NCBI GenBank assembly: GCA_022566355.1
Contig: JADFJB010000162.1
Coordinates: 1 to 7,921 of the forward strand
Origin: a candidate division KSB1 bacterium
Lineage (GTDB): Bacteria > Zhuqueibacterota > JdFR-76 > DREG01
Direction: 5' to 3'
Length of the DNA stretch: 7,921 nt
Both the position numbers and the translations under genes were made by a program. Shown piece by piece: positions 1 to 6,300 of this stretch; positions within the stretch are counted from its first letter, which is position 1, and every line of letters begins with the position of its first letter. The notes under the pieces are model-generated. The model was not told where the DNA came from. It saw nothing but the letters and a program-made list of their open reading frames with translations, and did not search any database.

Positions 1-27
1 TGCGATCAATCTATTTAATCTATTCAT
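1..27 (-). CDS. Start of a lipoprotein paralogue (partial, runs off the left edge)
   Basis: Only nine codons are visible, reading MNRLNRLIA. They match the first nine residues of the complete lipoprotein at 1588-2157 (MNRLKRLIT) at seven positions. An AAGGAG Shine-Dalgarno site (plus-strand ctcctt, 35-40) lies seven bases before the ATG at 25-27, as in the other copy. The whole upstream region is nearly identical too, so I infer a second member of the same lipoprotein family. The visible residues are only the positively charged n-region of a signal peptide. Nothing can be said about the rest of this protein. Confidence 0.6.
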
Positions 28-90
28 TTTACAACTCCTTTATTTTGGTTAATATTATTTTGTTTTTTCTTTTCCATTTGCCTTCATACA

Positions 91-106
91 AGCAACAGGT
101 ATGCCA
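91..106 (-). promoter_or_regulatory. Sigma-54 (RpoN) promoter, left copy
   Basis: Read on the minus strand the sequence is TGGCATACCTGTTGCT. It fits every position of the established sigma-54 consensus TGGCAYRNNNNTTGCW, including the invariant GG (-24) and GC (-12) with correct spacing. It points toward the partial lipoprotein gene, which would give a leader of roughly 50-55 bases. Sigma-54 promoters need an AAA+ activator bound upstream, and the repeat array at 172-232 is correctly placed for one. No activator gene is in the window. Confidence 0.8.
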
Positions 107-171
107 AAGTGTAAAAAGAGTTATAACTTATTGATTATATGGCATTTGGAGAATTTCCCTTACTGAAAGCC

Positions 172-232
172 AATTGGCTGAGTTCAGCCAATTTGATGAG
201 TTCAGCCAATCAATTTGCTCATTTCAGCCAAT
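172..232 (-). promoter_or_regulatory. Upstream activator-binding repeat array, left copy
   Basis: An inverted repeat with 10-bp arms, AATTGGCTGA (172-181) and TCAGCCAATT (184-193), is separated by two bases. The half-site TTCAGCCAAT recurs at 183-192, 201-210 and 223-232. The array starts about 65 bp upstream of the -24 element, a normal distance for sites of sigma-54 enhancer-binding proteins. Function is inferred from this geometry and from near-perfect conservation in the second copy. The motif is not a known activator site I recognise. Confidence 0.6.
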
Positions 233-234
233 TT

Positions 235-489
235 ACAATGGTTGTTATAAAGCCTTGGGGAATTGAAAAGAAGAGTTTTTGAATAAGAAGAGGTATGAGA
301 TTTAAGTTTGCTAGACCCCTGCTTTGAATTGACCCTTTTGAAATGGATTTGAAACCACAGTATTCTTATTTTATCCGCGAATTTCTGTCACATAATAACA
401 CTGATGCAATACACAAAATAGATAAAAGCAGCCGTTCGAGATAATATTTAAATTCCAAAAAGTTATTTTCATACTTACAACTTTATCTC
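235..489. other. Gene-free spacer between the divergent units
   Basis: AT-rich sequence separating the left lipoprotein promoter (reading left) from the cysteine-rich gene (reading right). The only reading frame of any length, on the minus strand over 371-589, has no ribosome binding site, has unconvincing composition and covers the start of the plus-strand gene, so I regard it as chance. The one recognisable item is a diverged 41-bp sequence at 374-414 that recurs near 2780. I see no RNA gene or strong hairpin. Confidence 0.5.
374..414 (+). repeat. Diverged dispersed repeat, copy 1
   Basis: This 41-bp stretch aligns without gaps to 2780-2820 at 31 of 41 positions (about 76%). Both start with tccg, then share gaatt, ctgt, cata and a later tga-gca-tac pattern. 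Both lie in gene-free DNA upstream of the duplicated regulatory blocks. It may be the remains of an older repeat or mobile element. The evidence is one pairwise alignment by eye. Confidence 0.35.
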
Positions 490-517
490 TTGACAATCTT
501 AACTTTATTTCTAATTT
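490..517 (+). promoter_or_regulatory. Candidate sigma-70-type promoter of the cysteine-rich gene
   Basis: A perfect -35 hexamer TTGACA (490-495) is followed after 16 bp by a weak -10, TAATTT (512-517), with a TATAAA five bases further on. Transcription would begin about 50 bases before the TTG start at 576. The -35 is convincing and the -10 is not, so this is only a candidate. No sigma-54 match is present here, so this gene appears to be controlled differently from the flanking lipoprotein genes. Confidence 0.4.
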
Positions 518-575
518 ATAAATCGCAGAACAAAATGTAACTTTTTGTATTAACAATAACTTGTGGAGGTAGATA

Positions 576-788
576 TTGAAACGATTCATCTATTTAGTAC
601 TCGTGGGGGCATTCCTCGTCGCTATTCCGGCGTCTCATCTCATGGGTGGTAAATCAGAAGAGCCGAGCTCGCCGTGTGAAGCACTATGTGCCGCGGCCAT
701 GAAGGATTGCGCGAGTAAAGTCCGTAAATCGCGAGAATGCGCAGAAATACTTAGGGGGTGTATAGAGATATGTCATACTACTTGTTAA
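576..788 (+). CDS. Small secreted cysteine-rich protein (70 aa)
   Basis: I do not recognise a named family. The TTG start is set by a strong GGAGGT (565-570) five bases upstream. Residues 1-23 form a signal peptide or membrane anchor (MKRF then a hydrophobic run). The remaining 45 or so residues are hydrophilic with seven cysteines at 34, 38, 45, 55, 62, 66 and 70. The spacing is nearly mirror-symmetric, C-x3-C-x6-C, nine residues, C-x6-C-x3-C-x3-C, as expected of two amphipathic helices packed as a hairpin. This suggests either paired disulfides or thiolate metal binding, and it loosely recalls the helical Cys-rich DUF326/Csp copper-binding proteins, though much shorter. Its base composition is clearly more GC-rich than its flanks, hinting at a different origin. 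A decayed VKOR-DsbA-like gene follows on the same strand. The gene looks intact and has its own terminator. Function is unproven. Confidence 0.75.
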   Translation: MKRFIYLVLVGAFLVAIPASHLMGGKSEEPSSPCEALCAAAMKDCASKVRKSRECAEILRGCIEICHTTC

Positions 789-804
789 TTGCGAGATGGG
801 GAAC

Positions 805-823
805 CATGGCCAGTAGAGCCATG
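805..823 (+). other. Small hairpin after the cysteine-rich gene
   Basis: CATGGC (805-810) and GCCATG (818-823) can pair around a seven-base loop. It has no T-tract, so it is not a terminator by itself. It could protect the 3' end of the transcript or be coincidental. Confidence 0.25.
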
Positions 824-853
824 TGAATATCCAACTAAGTAAGCTAATTTAAA

Positions 854-890
854 AATGAGACTGGGGGTGATAGTGCCCCCAGTTTTCATT
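854..890 (+). terminator. Rho-independent terminator of the cysteine-rich gene
   Basis: ACTGGGGG (860-867) pairs perfectly with CCCCCAGT (876-883) around an eight-base loop. Outer AATGA (854-858) can pair with TCATT (886-890) across a small internal bulge. The stem is followed by TTTTCATTT. It lies 66 bases after the stop codon. Because the flanks are A-rich on one side and T-rich on the other, it could also act on leftward transcription. It closes eight bases before the ATG of the following pseudogene, which therefore has no obvious promoter. Confidence 0.75.
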
Positions 891-897
891 TCTGCTT

Positions 898-1481
898 ATG
901 GCTATTAAGAGTCTAAGATTTACATGTCTCACTCTCCTGGTATTTAGTCTGTCAGTCTGTGGCTATCTGCTATTCCGTCACTTCACTCTCACGGCTATAG
1001 GGGCTAATATTGGGTTCGACATTTGCTCGGCGATCTTTGGAACGGGCAGATTTGATTAAACGATTTGAAGGGAAACTTCAGGTCTTCTTCAAGCATTTTC
1101 CACTAGGGACAACCTGCAATCCTTCAATGGAAATTGACATTCATCCACAGGCTTGTGAGGCTGCAGAGGCAGCTGAAGCTGCAAACCGGCAGAAAAAGTT
1201 TTGGGTTTTTCACGACGTCTTGTTCGCATCTGACCTTAACAGTAGTCCGAACATGGTTAGTTTGATCGCCGCAGAAATAGAGTTAGATCTGCAAGCAATT
1301 TGAGGCTGATCGAAAATCACAAACAACCATTGAGAAAGTAAAATCAGATATTGATCTGGGGAACCGTTTAGGTGTGAATGCAACCCCTACAATTTTTATT
1401 AATTCTCGTTTAGTCTCTGACATTAGCTTACAAACGATCGAGTTCTTGATCACGAATGAGTTACAACTGGCAGACCAATAA
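898..1481 (+). pseudogene. Decayed VKOR-DsbA (vitamin K epoxide reductase / thioredoxin-like) fusion gene
   Basis: Three fragments in three frames read like one thiol-oxidation protein. Frame one (898-1059) gives an N-terminal membrane helix and then GFDICSAIFGTG, which matches the first periplasmic cysteine loop of bacterial VKOR proteins. At about 1047 it runs directly, out of frame, into a DsbA-like thioredoxin domain beginning RADLIKRFEGK and VFFKHFPLGTTCNPSM. That frame stops at 1301-1303. A third frame continues from about 1299 (FEADRKS, then GVNATPTIFIN, the cis-proline loop) to a double stop at 1479. Missing are most of the VKOR domain, including its CxxC, and the N-terminal part of the thioredoxin fold with its CxxC. 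I infer one large internal deletion plus a frameshift. An intact version would re-oxidise periplasmic disulfides with quinone as acceptor. This copy cannot. Identification rests on remembered family sequence. Confidence 0.8.
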
Positions 1482-1523
1482 TAACCCTACTCCAGGCTAT
1501 GTCTCTAAATGACGGGAGATTTG

Positions 1524-1561
1524 GAAAAAAGAAAAGGCCATCCCTAATTAGAGATGGCCTT
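1524..1561 (-). terminator. Rho-independent terminator of the lipoprotein gene
   Basis: On the minus strand, AAGGCCATC (plus 1553-1561) pairs with GATGGCCTT (plus 1534-1542) through nine perfect pairs around a ten-base loop. It is followed by TTTTCTTTTTT. It begins 26 bases after the lipoprotein stop codon. The strong T-tract on the minus side sets the orientation. The stem is symmetric, so it could also block read-through from the pseudogene side. Confidence 0.85.
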
Positions 1562-1587
1562 CAATTAAACCTCCTTGTTTATATATC

Positions 1588-2157
1588 TTAATTTGCAGCC
1601 AGGGCATAACGCGAGAAGTGATCGATATAGCCGTTAACTTGTTTCTTCACAGTGTTTACATCGGATGCGATAAGTTCCCAGACACCTTCCGTCTCGTTAA
1701 AAAAGTAGATACGGATGTCTTGCTCATTAATTCCAGTTAGATCAGCGTCTTTGTAAGAAAGTGTGATCTTAACTGGGTTGTTAAAAACGGCGTCACTTGG
1801 AGAGAATTCTGCTCCGCCCTCAAGTAATCCCGTAGATTCCCAAGAGAAGCGAACTAACACATCTTGGCTGACGTCACCACTTTTGAAATGGAGACTGCTC
1901 TTTCCATGCTCCTCATCCCCCACATGGATTTTACCGCCGTTTTTAACCGTTATCAGTTTTTCATTCACGAAAAGTTTGCCAAGGCTGTAGGTTTTTGCTT
2001 TAAGTATTTTAAGTTCTTCATCTGCCTGTTTGGGCGCAATTGAATGTGCTTCAGACTGCAAAGGCGACTCTTTGGAACAGGCGCTAAAGTTCAGAGCCAT
2101 TCCGGCTGCCAATAACACCGCCATACTCGATGTGATCAATCTCTTTAATCTATTCAT
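1588..2157 (-). CDS. Lipoprotein with a ZU5-like domain (189 aa)
   Basis: Residues 1-26 are a signal peptide (MNRLKRL, hydrophobic core about 12-24) ending in the lipobox-like FSAC, so Cys27 is the likely lipidated residue. Residues 28-60 form a polar linker. From about 70 to the end lies a beta-rich domain that I match to the ZU5-like fold found in many bacterial surface lipoproteins: GGKIHVG (74-80), FNNPVKITLSYKDADL (125-140), VWELIASDVN (159-168) and the closing GYIDHFSRYALA (176-187). No catalytic residues are evident, so binding or structural roles are likeliest. The start is supported by AAGGAG seven bases upstream and by conservation of the start in the partial paralogue at 1-27. It is a single-gene unit with a sigma-54-type promoter, an upstream activator array and its own terminator, so expression is probably switched on by a specific signal. 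The domain assignment is from memory of similar proteins, and the substrate is unknown. Confidence 0.85.
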   Translation of the reverse strand: MNRLKRLITSSMAVLLAAGMALNFSACSKESPLQSEAHSIAPKQADEELKILKAKTYSLGKLFVNEKLITVKNGGKIHVGDEEHGKSSLHFKSGDVSQDVLVRFSWESTGLLEGGAEFSPSDAVFNNPVKITLSYKDADLTGINEQDIRIYFFNETEGVWELIASDVNTVKKQVNGYIDHFSRYALAAN

Positions 2158-2219
2158 TTTACATCTCCTTACTTTTGGTTAATATTATTTTGTTTTTTCT
2201 TTCCATTTGCCTTCATACA

Positions 2220-2235
2220 TGCAACAGGTATGCCA
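2220..2235 (-). promoter_or_regulatory. Sigma-54 (RpoN) promoter of the ZU5-like lipoprotein gene
   Basis: On the minus strand the sequence is TGGCATACCTGTTGCA, an exact fit to TGGCAYRNNNNTTGCW. Transcription should start near 2209, giving a leader of about 50 bases that ends in the AAGGAG site at 2165-2170. An overlapping TTTACA further upstream could be read as a sigma-70 -35, but no good -10 goes with it. The sigma-54 reading is stronger because it is exact and present in both copies. Confidence 0.82.
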
Positions 2236-2300
2236 AAGTGTAAAAAGAGTTATAAGTTATTGATTATATGGCATTTGGAGAATTTCTCTTACTGAAAACC

Positions 2301-2361
2301 AATTGGCTGAGTTCAGCCAATTTGATGAGTTCAGCCAATCAATTTGCTCATTTCAGCCAAT
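2301..2361 (-). promoter_or_regulatory. Upstream activator-binding repeat array, right copy
   Basis: Inverted repeat arms AATTGGCTGA (2301-2310) and TCAGCCAATT (2313-2322) have a two-base centre. Further TTCAGCCAAT half-sites lie at 2330-2339 and 2352-2361. Relative to the predicted start near 2209 the array spans roughly -92 to -152, typical of enhancer-binding-protein sites. In this copy the last half-site continues into tttgatgag, the same extension that follows the first half-site, so the unit may be 18 bp long. Confidence 0.6.
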
Positions 2362-2370
2362 TTGATGAGA

Positions 2371-2408
2371 CGTGAAACGGCAAACGTGAAACGGCAAACG
2401 TGAAACGG
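2371..2408 (+). repeat. 14-bp tandem repeat, about 2.7 copies
   Basis: cgtgaaacggcaaa is repeated at 2371-2384 and 2385-2398, followed by a partial cgtgaaacgg at 2399-2408. The units are identical. It begins eight bases beyond the end of the duplicated block and is absent from the left copy, so it may mark a rearrangement boundary. No coding role is visible. Confidence 0.85.
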
Positions 2409-2574
2409 AGTGTGGGAGAAGGGGGAACGGAGATTAGAAAGATATTGATGTGACTGCTAGTCTGAGTACGATAAAATCCGAATTTCAAATCTCAAAAAAA
2501 AACAAATCCTAATTCCCTAATACCCAATTTCCCAAGATATTTGGACGATTGACGATGGAAATTGAAACAGTGCC

Positions 2575-2608
2575 AGTGTCTGAGACCGTTTCACTAATCT
2601 CCGACACT
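2575..2608. repeat. Imperfect inverted repeat (hairpin)
   Basis: agtgtctgaga (2575-2585) pairs with tctccgacact (2598-2608) at ten of eleven positions around a twelve-base loop. It has no T-tract and no adjacent gene end, so it is not a convincing terminator. It may be a single unit of a short palindromic repeat family. Confidence 0.45.
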
Positions 2609-2779
2609 ATCAGGCGTAGGATTTGTGAATTATTCAGGTTAATAAATCAAGTTAGGTTTGAATTTTGATTCCATTGCAAAAAAGCTAGAAGTATTCAAAC
2701 AAACTGTGATTAATTTGAGCAAGGAAGGTGAAATCAATTGTATGAACTTCTAAGATTATAATATTTACAGGGATTTTTG

Positions 2780-2820
2780 TCCGTGAATTGCTGTAGCATA
2801 TTGACAGTGACGCAGTACAA
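2780..2820 (+). repeat. Diverged dispersed repeat, copy 2
   Basis: Aligns without gaps to 374-414 at 31 of 41 positions. It lies roughly 420 bp upstream of the right regulatory block, while copy 1 lies about 140 bp upstream of the left block. It may therefore be a relic of an older, larger duplication whose intervening DNA has changed. Confidence 0.35.
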
Positions 2821-2906
2821 GGTTTTCCTGAAATGTGCCGTTGGTTGAGCATTGCTCCTTTATATCTCAAAATTTAGGACTGGTATTTCTTAAGGGTAAA
2901 ATAGAG

Positions 2907-3031
2907 CCGGATAAGAAACGATAGATACTGAATTCAATTATAATGTATTTCTGTATCGACCTTCCATTGTCGATAAAATGTTGTATTCCTTACTGGATCC
3001 CTATGACTAATTCAAAACATTTCTTATCCGG
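2907..3031. repeat. 125-bp element with 12-bp terminal inverted repeats (MITE-like)
   Basis: ccggataagaaa (2907-2918) and tttcttatccgg (3020-3031) are perfect inverted repeats enclosing 101 bp. Near the centre, tatcgac (2954-2960) pairs with gtcgata (2969-2975) around an eight-base loop, giving a nested, nearly symmetric layout. It has no coding capacity. Size and design resemble a miniature inverted-repeat element or a structured palindromic repeat. I see no clear target-site duplication in the flanks (atagag and tgtttt), so mobility is not shown. Confidence 0.5.
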
Positions 3032-3071
3032 TGTTTTTTAAAATCGCGCCTTATTTATCATTTCTATAAAT

Positions 3072-3375
3072 CTAATCATCATGGGCATTATCTTCACCAT
3101 CATCATCCTTATCTTCAAAAATTTCGATGGCAGCTTTGATATTATCTTCAATCATATCTTTATTATTTGTTGAACAAGGATCTAATAGATTGTCGCTATC
3201 ATCCACAAACCACAAATCCATATTAAGCCAAAACAATATTCGTGGAATTATTGTCTTTATCGGCACCGAGAATGGGGTTGAACTCTCTTTCCTGTTCTTC
3301 GCTAAAACTGCTTGTAAACACAAATTCTCGTTCTTGATCACCCTTTAAGTAACCTTTATAGGGAAAATGAAAAAA
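3072..3375 (-). pseudogene. Frameshifted acidic ORF after the membrane/spermidine-synthase-like gene
   Basis: Two overlapping frames each contain protein-like sequence. The upstream frame (3375 down to 3223) has no ATG, reads YKGYLKGDQEREF and SSFSEEQEREFNPILGADKD, and stops with TAA at 3225-3223. The next frame contains ATG at 3221-3219 and continues MDLWFVDDSDNLLDP to a very acidic tail, EDKDDDGEDNAHDD. The second frame can also be extended to a GTG at 3341, but that extension has less natural composition than the other frame over the same DNA. The simplest reading is one damaged gene of about 100 codons lacking its N-terminus. An alternative is a short intact 49-residue protein starting at 3221, coupled by the TAATATG junction. 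Neither start has a Shine-Dalgarno site. The DxDxDG-like tail could bind calcium. The family is not recognised. Confidence 0.35.
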
Positions 3376-3381
3376 TTAGAC

Positions 3382-6300
3382 CTATTGCTTCGAAACTGCA
3401 CTCAATAAACGCAGCTCAATTATGGGATTTTCTTTATTCTCATACCGGCTCCATAATTCTACGGCTGCAGCTTTATTCTCGAGAGCAAGATTCGCTAACA
3501 TCGCAGCCATGAGGAAATAATCATTCCAGCGTGAAGCCTTTATTGCACCAGGAGGGAGTAGTTGAGTTGATATTTTTAAAACCTGGTCAAAATCCCGACT
3601 CCCTAACGATCTATATAGGTTCACCAAATTCATTATTTCCGGGGGTATATTCGAGAAACATGGCGCTGACTCAATATCTGACCAAATCATCTTCATTTCC
3701 TGTGATGACAAATAAGGCAAGGTCAAATCTAATAAATAACTTATTGAGGGAAACCAATTTTCAATGATGTCTTTGGTTTCACATTTTTCACGAATCAGCC
3801 TGAAGCTACGAACAATTTGAGTGGTTTTTTGATCCATCGGAATAGTTGGCGTATTGTTTCTGTCTTCCAAATATCTAAAATATTGAAAAATAGCTTTCCC
3901 CTGGTGTGCCCGATAACTTAGAATTGAATTTTCAGGCAAACTGCCGAACCCCGATGTTTGGAGAGCAGTATCGTTTGCTAAGGTCTCAAGTAGAGGCATT
4001 GGTGCAGAACGTAACCTTACCAATTCTGTCGCATCACTTTTCAAGTATCTTGCTTTAACCGCCCTTATATCGAGAATCGGGAAATAATCTGAATTAGCAG
4101 GAATGTCATAGGAATTAAATAACGGATCCAGCGTTTTTTTGCTGCCCAATTTACGCAACTGCAAATCTTGTTTCCCGAAAATTTTGACGCGGGCAAGCTC
4201 AGGTTTCAATCCGGGAATCGTGAATATCCTATCTGAGAGCTGGCGATTTATTTGCTGCTTCCCCGCAAGAATAATAATATTCTGATCTCCGGTAAAATAA
4301 ATCGAATAATCAACAAAATTTTCGGACAGCGCTTTGATAATCGAAGCGATTAAAGGAGTATCCATTTCGTATAAATGCATCCACTGCACAAATAACCCAT
4401 CATCTTTAATGTAATTACGAATCAGGCGATAAAACTCCTTAGAAAAGAGTCCGGCGACACCGCTAACCCAGGGATTGGAAGGTTCTGAAATAATTAAATC
4501 ATACTGTTTACCTGCGTTGGTAAAAAAGGTTTTAGCGTCTTCAAAGTAAATATGACTACGTGGGTCAGTGTAATTATTGGCGACCCGCTCTCCAAAACCT
4601 TTTGCCGCTTCCACTATTGCCGGTTCAATCTCGACAATATCTACTTCGTCAATATCAGGATCCATTAATAATAAGTGAGAAGTCAGCCCTGACCCAAAAC
4701 CAATATTGGCGACAGTTTTTGCTTTGGTATGAAGCGATAATGGCAGCGCCGCTAATATTATCATAGTGATCTCATCCTGAGATGCGGTGGCTGAATAATT
4801 TATGGTCGCATCCGTTTTACCATTAGTAAGAATCGACAGTTTACCGGAACCACTTCTAACCAGGTCGACAGACGCTGTTTTGCCATCCTTATGAAACAAA
4901 ATTTTAGATTCACTTGCAGCAATGCCATTTCTATAAACACCAGAGGCCATTTTCGCCGAATCCAATTCAATCCAAAAAGCATTTAATAAAACAATCCCTG
5001 TGAAAATCGCAGCAACTACACTCCATTTTATCCTGGAAATTTGCGATTTCGAATACCACAAGAGTATTAATCCCAGGAGAATATCAATTCCTCCACCCAT
5101 GACAATTAAATTCTTCACACCTAAAACCGGCATAATCAAATGAACCCCTATTAAAACTCCGGCAATAGCTCCAACGGTGTTAGCGGCATAGATTTTACCG
5201 ATGGAGCCTTCTCCCTGCCCATTGGACATTAGGGTATGAGTCAGGAGCGGCAGGGTCATGCCTGCACATACTGTTGCAGGAAGCATGATGAATATTGCCA
5301 GGCCATGGCTAAATAGATTGAAATAGGCATAGCCCTGCCCTGTTTTTGGAAATGTTTTTATTGCATAGCTCATTAAATCAAACGTTTGGCCGTAGGATAG
5401 CAAGGTCAATAAAGCAAAACCTCCCATTACCAATTGAACCAGACCCAGGGTGTATACCGGGTTGGATAATTTATCGATCTTGCGGCTAATCAAGTAGCCC
5501 CCAATCGCCAGGCCCAAAATAAAGGAACTTAACATCAGCTCAAATGCATGTGTCGAACTGCCGAGCACTAAACTGAGCATGCGAATCCAGCCAATTTCAT
5601 ACATAAAGGAAGCGGTTCCGGTTAACCCTGCCACAAGTAGAAAAATAAGTGACAGCCTTTGCGAGGATATTCTTTTGGGCTGGAATTTTTCGGAAACAAA
5701 ATCCCGGCTTCGGTGGTGTGTTTTTCTGTAACAAATTGCTCCAACAACTAAAGCAAGCAAGATGTTCAGGATACCTGCGATCATAATTGTACCGGGCAGA
5801 CCGAAGTATTCAATCAACAGAAAACCACTGACTAAAATTCCAATGGCAGCTCCCAGGCTATTGACAAAATAAAGAAATGCTAAAGAGCGACCGGGGGTTT
5901 GGGGAAACCGGCGGATGATGCCGCCGCTCATTAACGGAAATGTTGCGCCAAGTAGAATCGACTGTGGCAGAATAATCAATGACGCTAAACCCCATTTAAA
6001 GAAATTAACAGCCATCCCACTATTTAATTGTGGAATGATGGAAAAGTATGCTAAATCCGTGGCGGTAACAAACAATGGATGGAATAAGATTCCCAACAGA
6101 CCGATAACCCCTTCAACCAGAGCATAACCCAGCAATAAATTACGGATTTTTAAACTATACCGACCAATTCCCCACGCACCAAGTGCCATCCCGCCCATAA
6201 AGATAATCAGCACAAGAGATTGGGCGTAAGCTGCATGACCCAAAAATAATTTGAGATAGTGGGTCCAAATCGATTCGTATATGAGACCGGAAAAACCGGA

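Larger units (their letters stand above)
1..234 (-). repeat. Duplicated regulatory block, left copy
   Basis: This stretch aligns end to end with 2131-2363 in the same orientation, with about nine mismatches and one single-base indel (roughly 96% identity by eye). The block spans the first lipoprotein codons, the ribosome binding site, the leader, a sigma-54-type promoter and an upstream repeat array. The match stops just after the third TTCAGCCAAT unit: here the sequence continues acaatgg, in the other copy gatgaga. Nearly all the block is non-coding, so such conservation implies either recent duplication or selection on the regulatory sequence. Confidence 0.9.
2131..2363 (-). repeat. Duplicated regulatory block, right copy
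   Basis: This is the same-orientation partner of 1-234, about 96% identical with one single-base deletion in the leader. It covers the first nine codons of the lipoprotein gene, its ribosome binding site, the sigma-54-type promoter and the TTGGCTGAA array. Differences avoid the invariant promoter bases: the only change inside the 16-bp promoter is the last base, where A or T is allowed. The activator array has no differences at all. Confidence 0.9.
2409..2906. other. Gene-free region rich in short degenerate repeats
   Basis: No credible gene is visible on either strand. The minus-strand frame over 2685-2870 has no ribosome binding site and has unconvincing composition. Around 2475-2535 there is a purine/pyrimidine-biased stretch built from variants of aaatcc, aattcc and caattt, of the kind seen as degenerate intergenic filler in many environmental genomes. 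The hairpin at 2575-2608 and the dispersed repeat at 2780-2820 are listed separately. Confidence 0.5.

Noticed and set aside
172-232. Repeat array considered as a CRISPR
   Set aside because: Units are about 10 bp with 8-12 bp between them, far too short for repeats and spacers, and the placement fits activator sites.
371-589. Minus-strand 72-residue frame upstream of the cysteine-rich gene
   Set aside because: No ribosome binding site, AT-driven composition, and it covers the promoter and start of the better-supported plus-strand gene.
1763-1990. Plus-strand frame inside the lipoprotein gene
   Set aside because: Antisense shadow of the ZU5-like lipoprotein. No initiation signal and no protein-like pattern.
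2371-2408. 14-bp tandem repeat considered as replication-origin iterons
   Set aside because: Fewer than three units, no replication protein gene, no AT-rich unwinding stretch arranged beside it, and no DnaA boxes noticed.
2685-2870. Minus-strand 61-residue frame in the gene-free region
   Set aside because: No ribosome binding site, random-looking composition, and it lies across a diverged non-coding repeat.
2907-3031. Inverted repeats considered as a terminator
   Set aside because: The arms are separated by 101 bp, too far for an intrinsic terminator, and no confirmed gene end is adjacent.
3127-3348. Plus-strand frame antisense to the acidic remnant
   Set aside because: Runs antisense to the acidic minus-strand frames, and no start signal is present.
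4560-4766. Short frames on both strands inside the large membrane enzyme gene (also 3531-3767, 4800-4982, 5915-6127)
   Set aside because: All overlap a continuous 1025-codon frame with clear domain motifs, so they are shadows.
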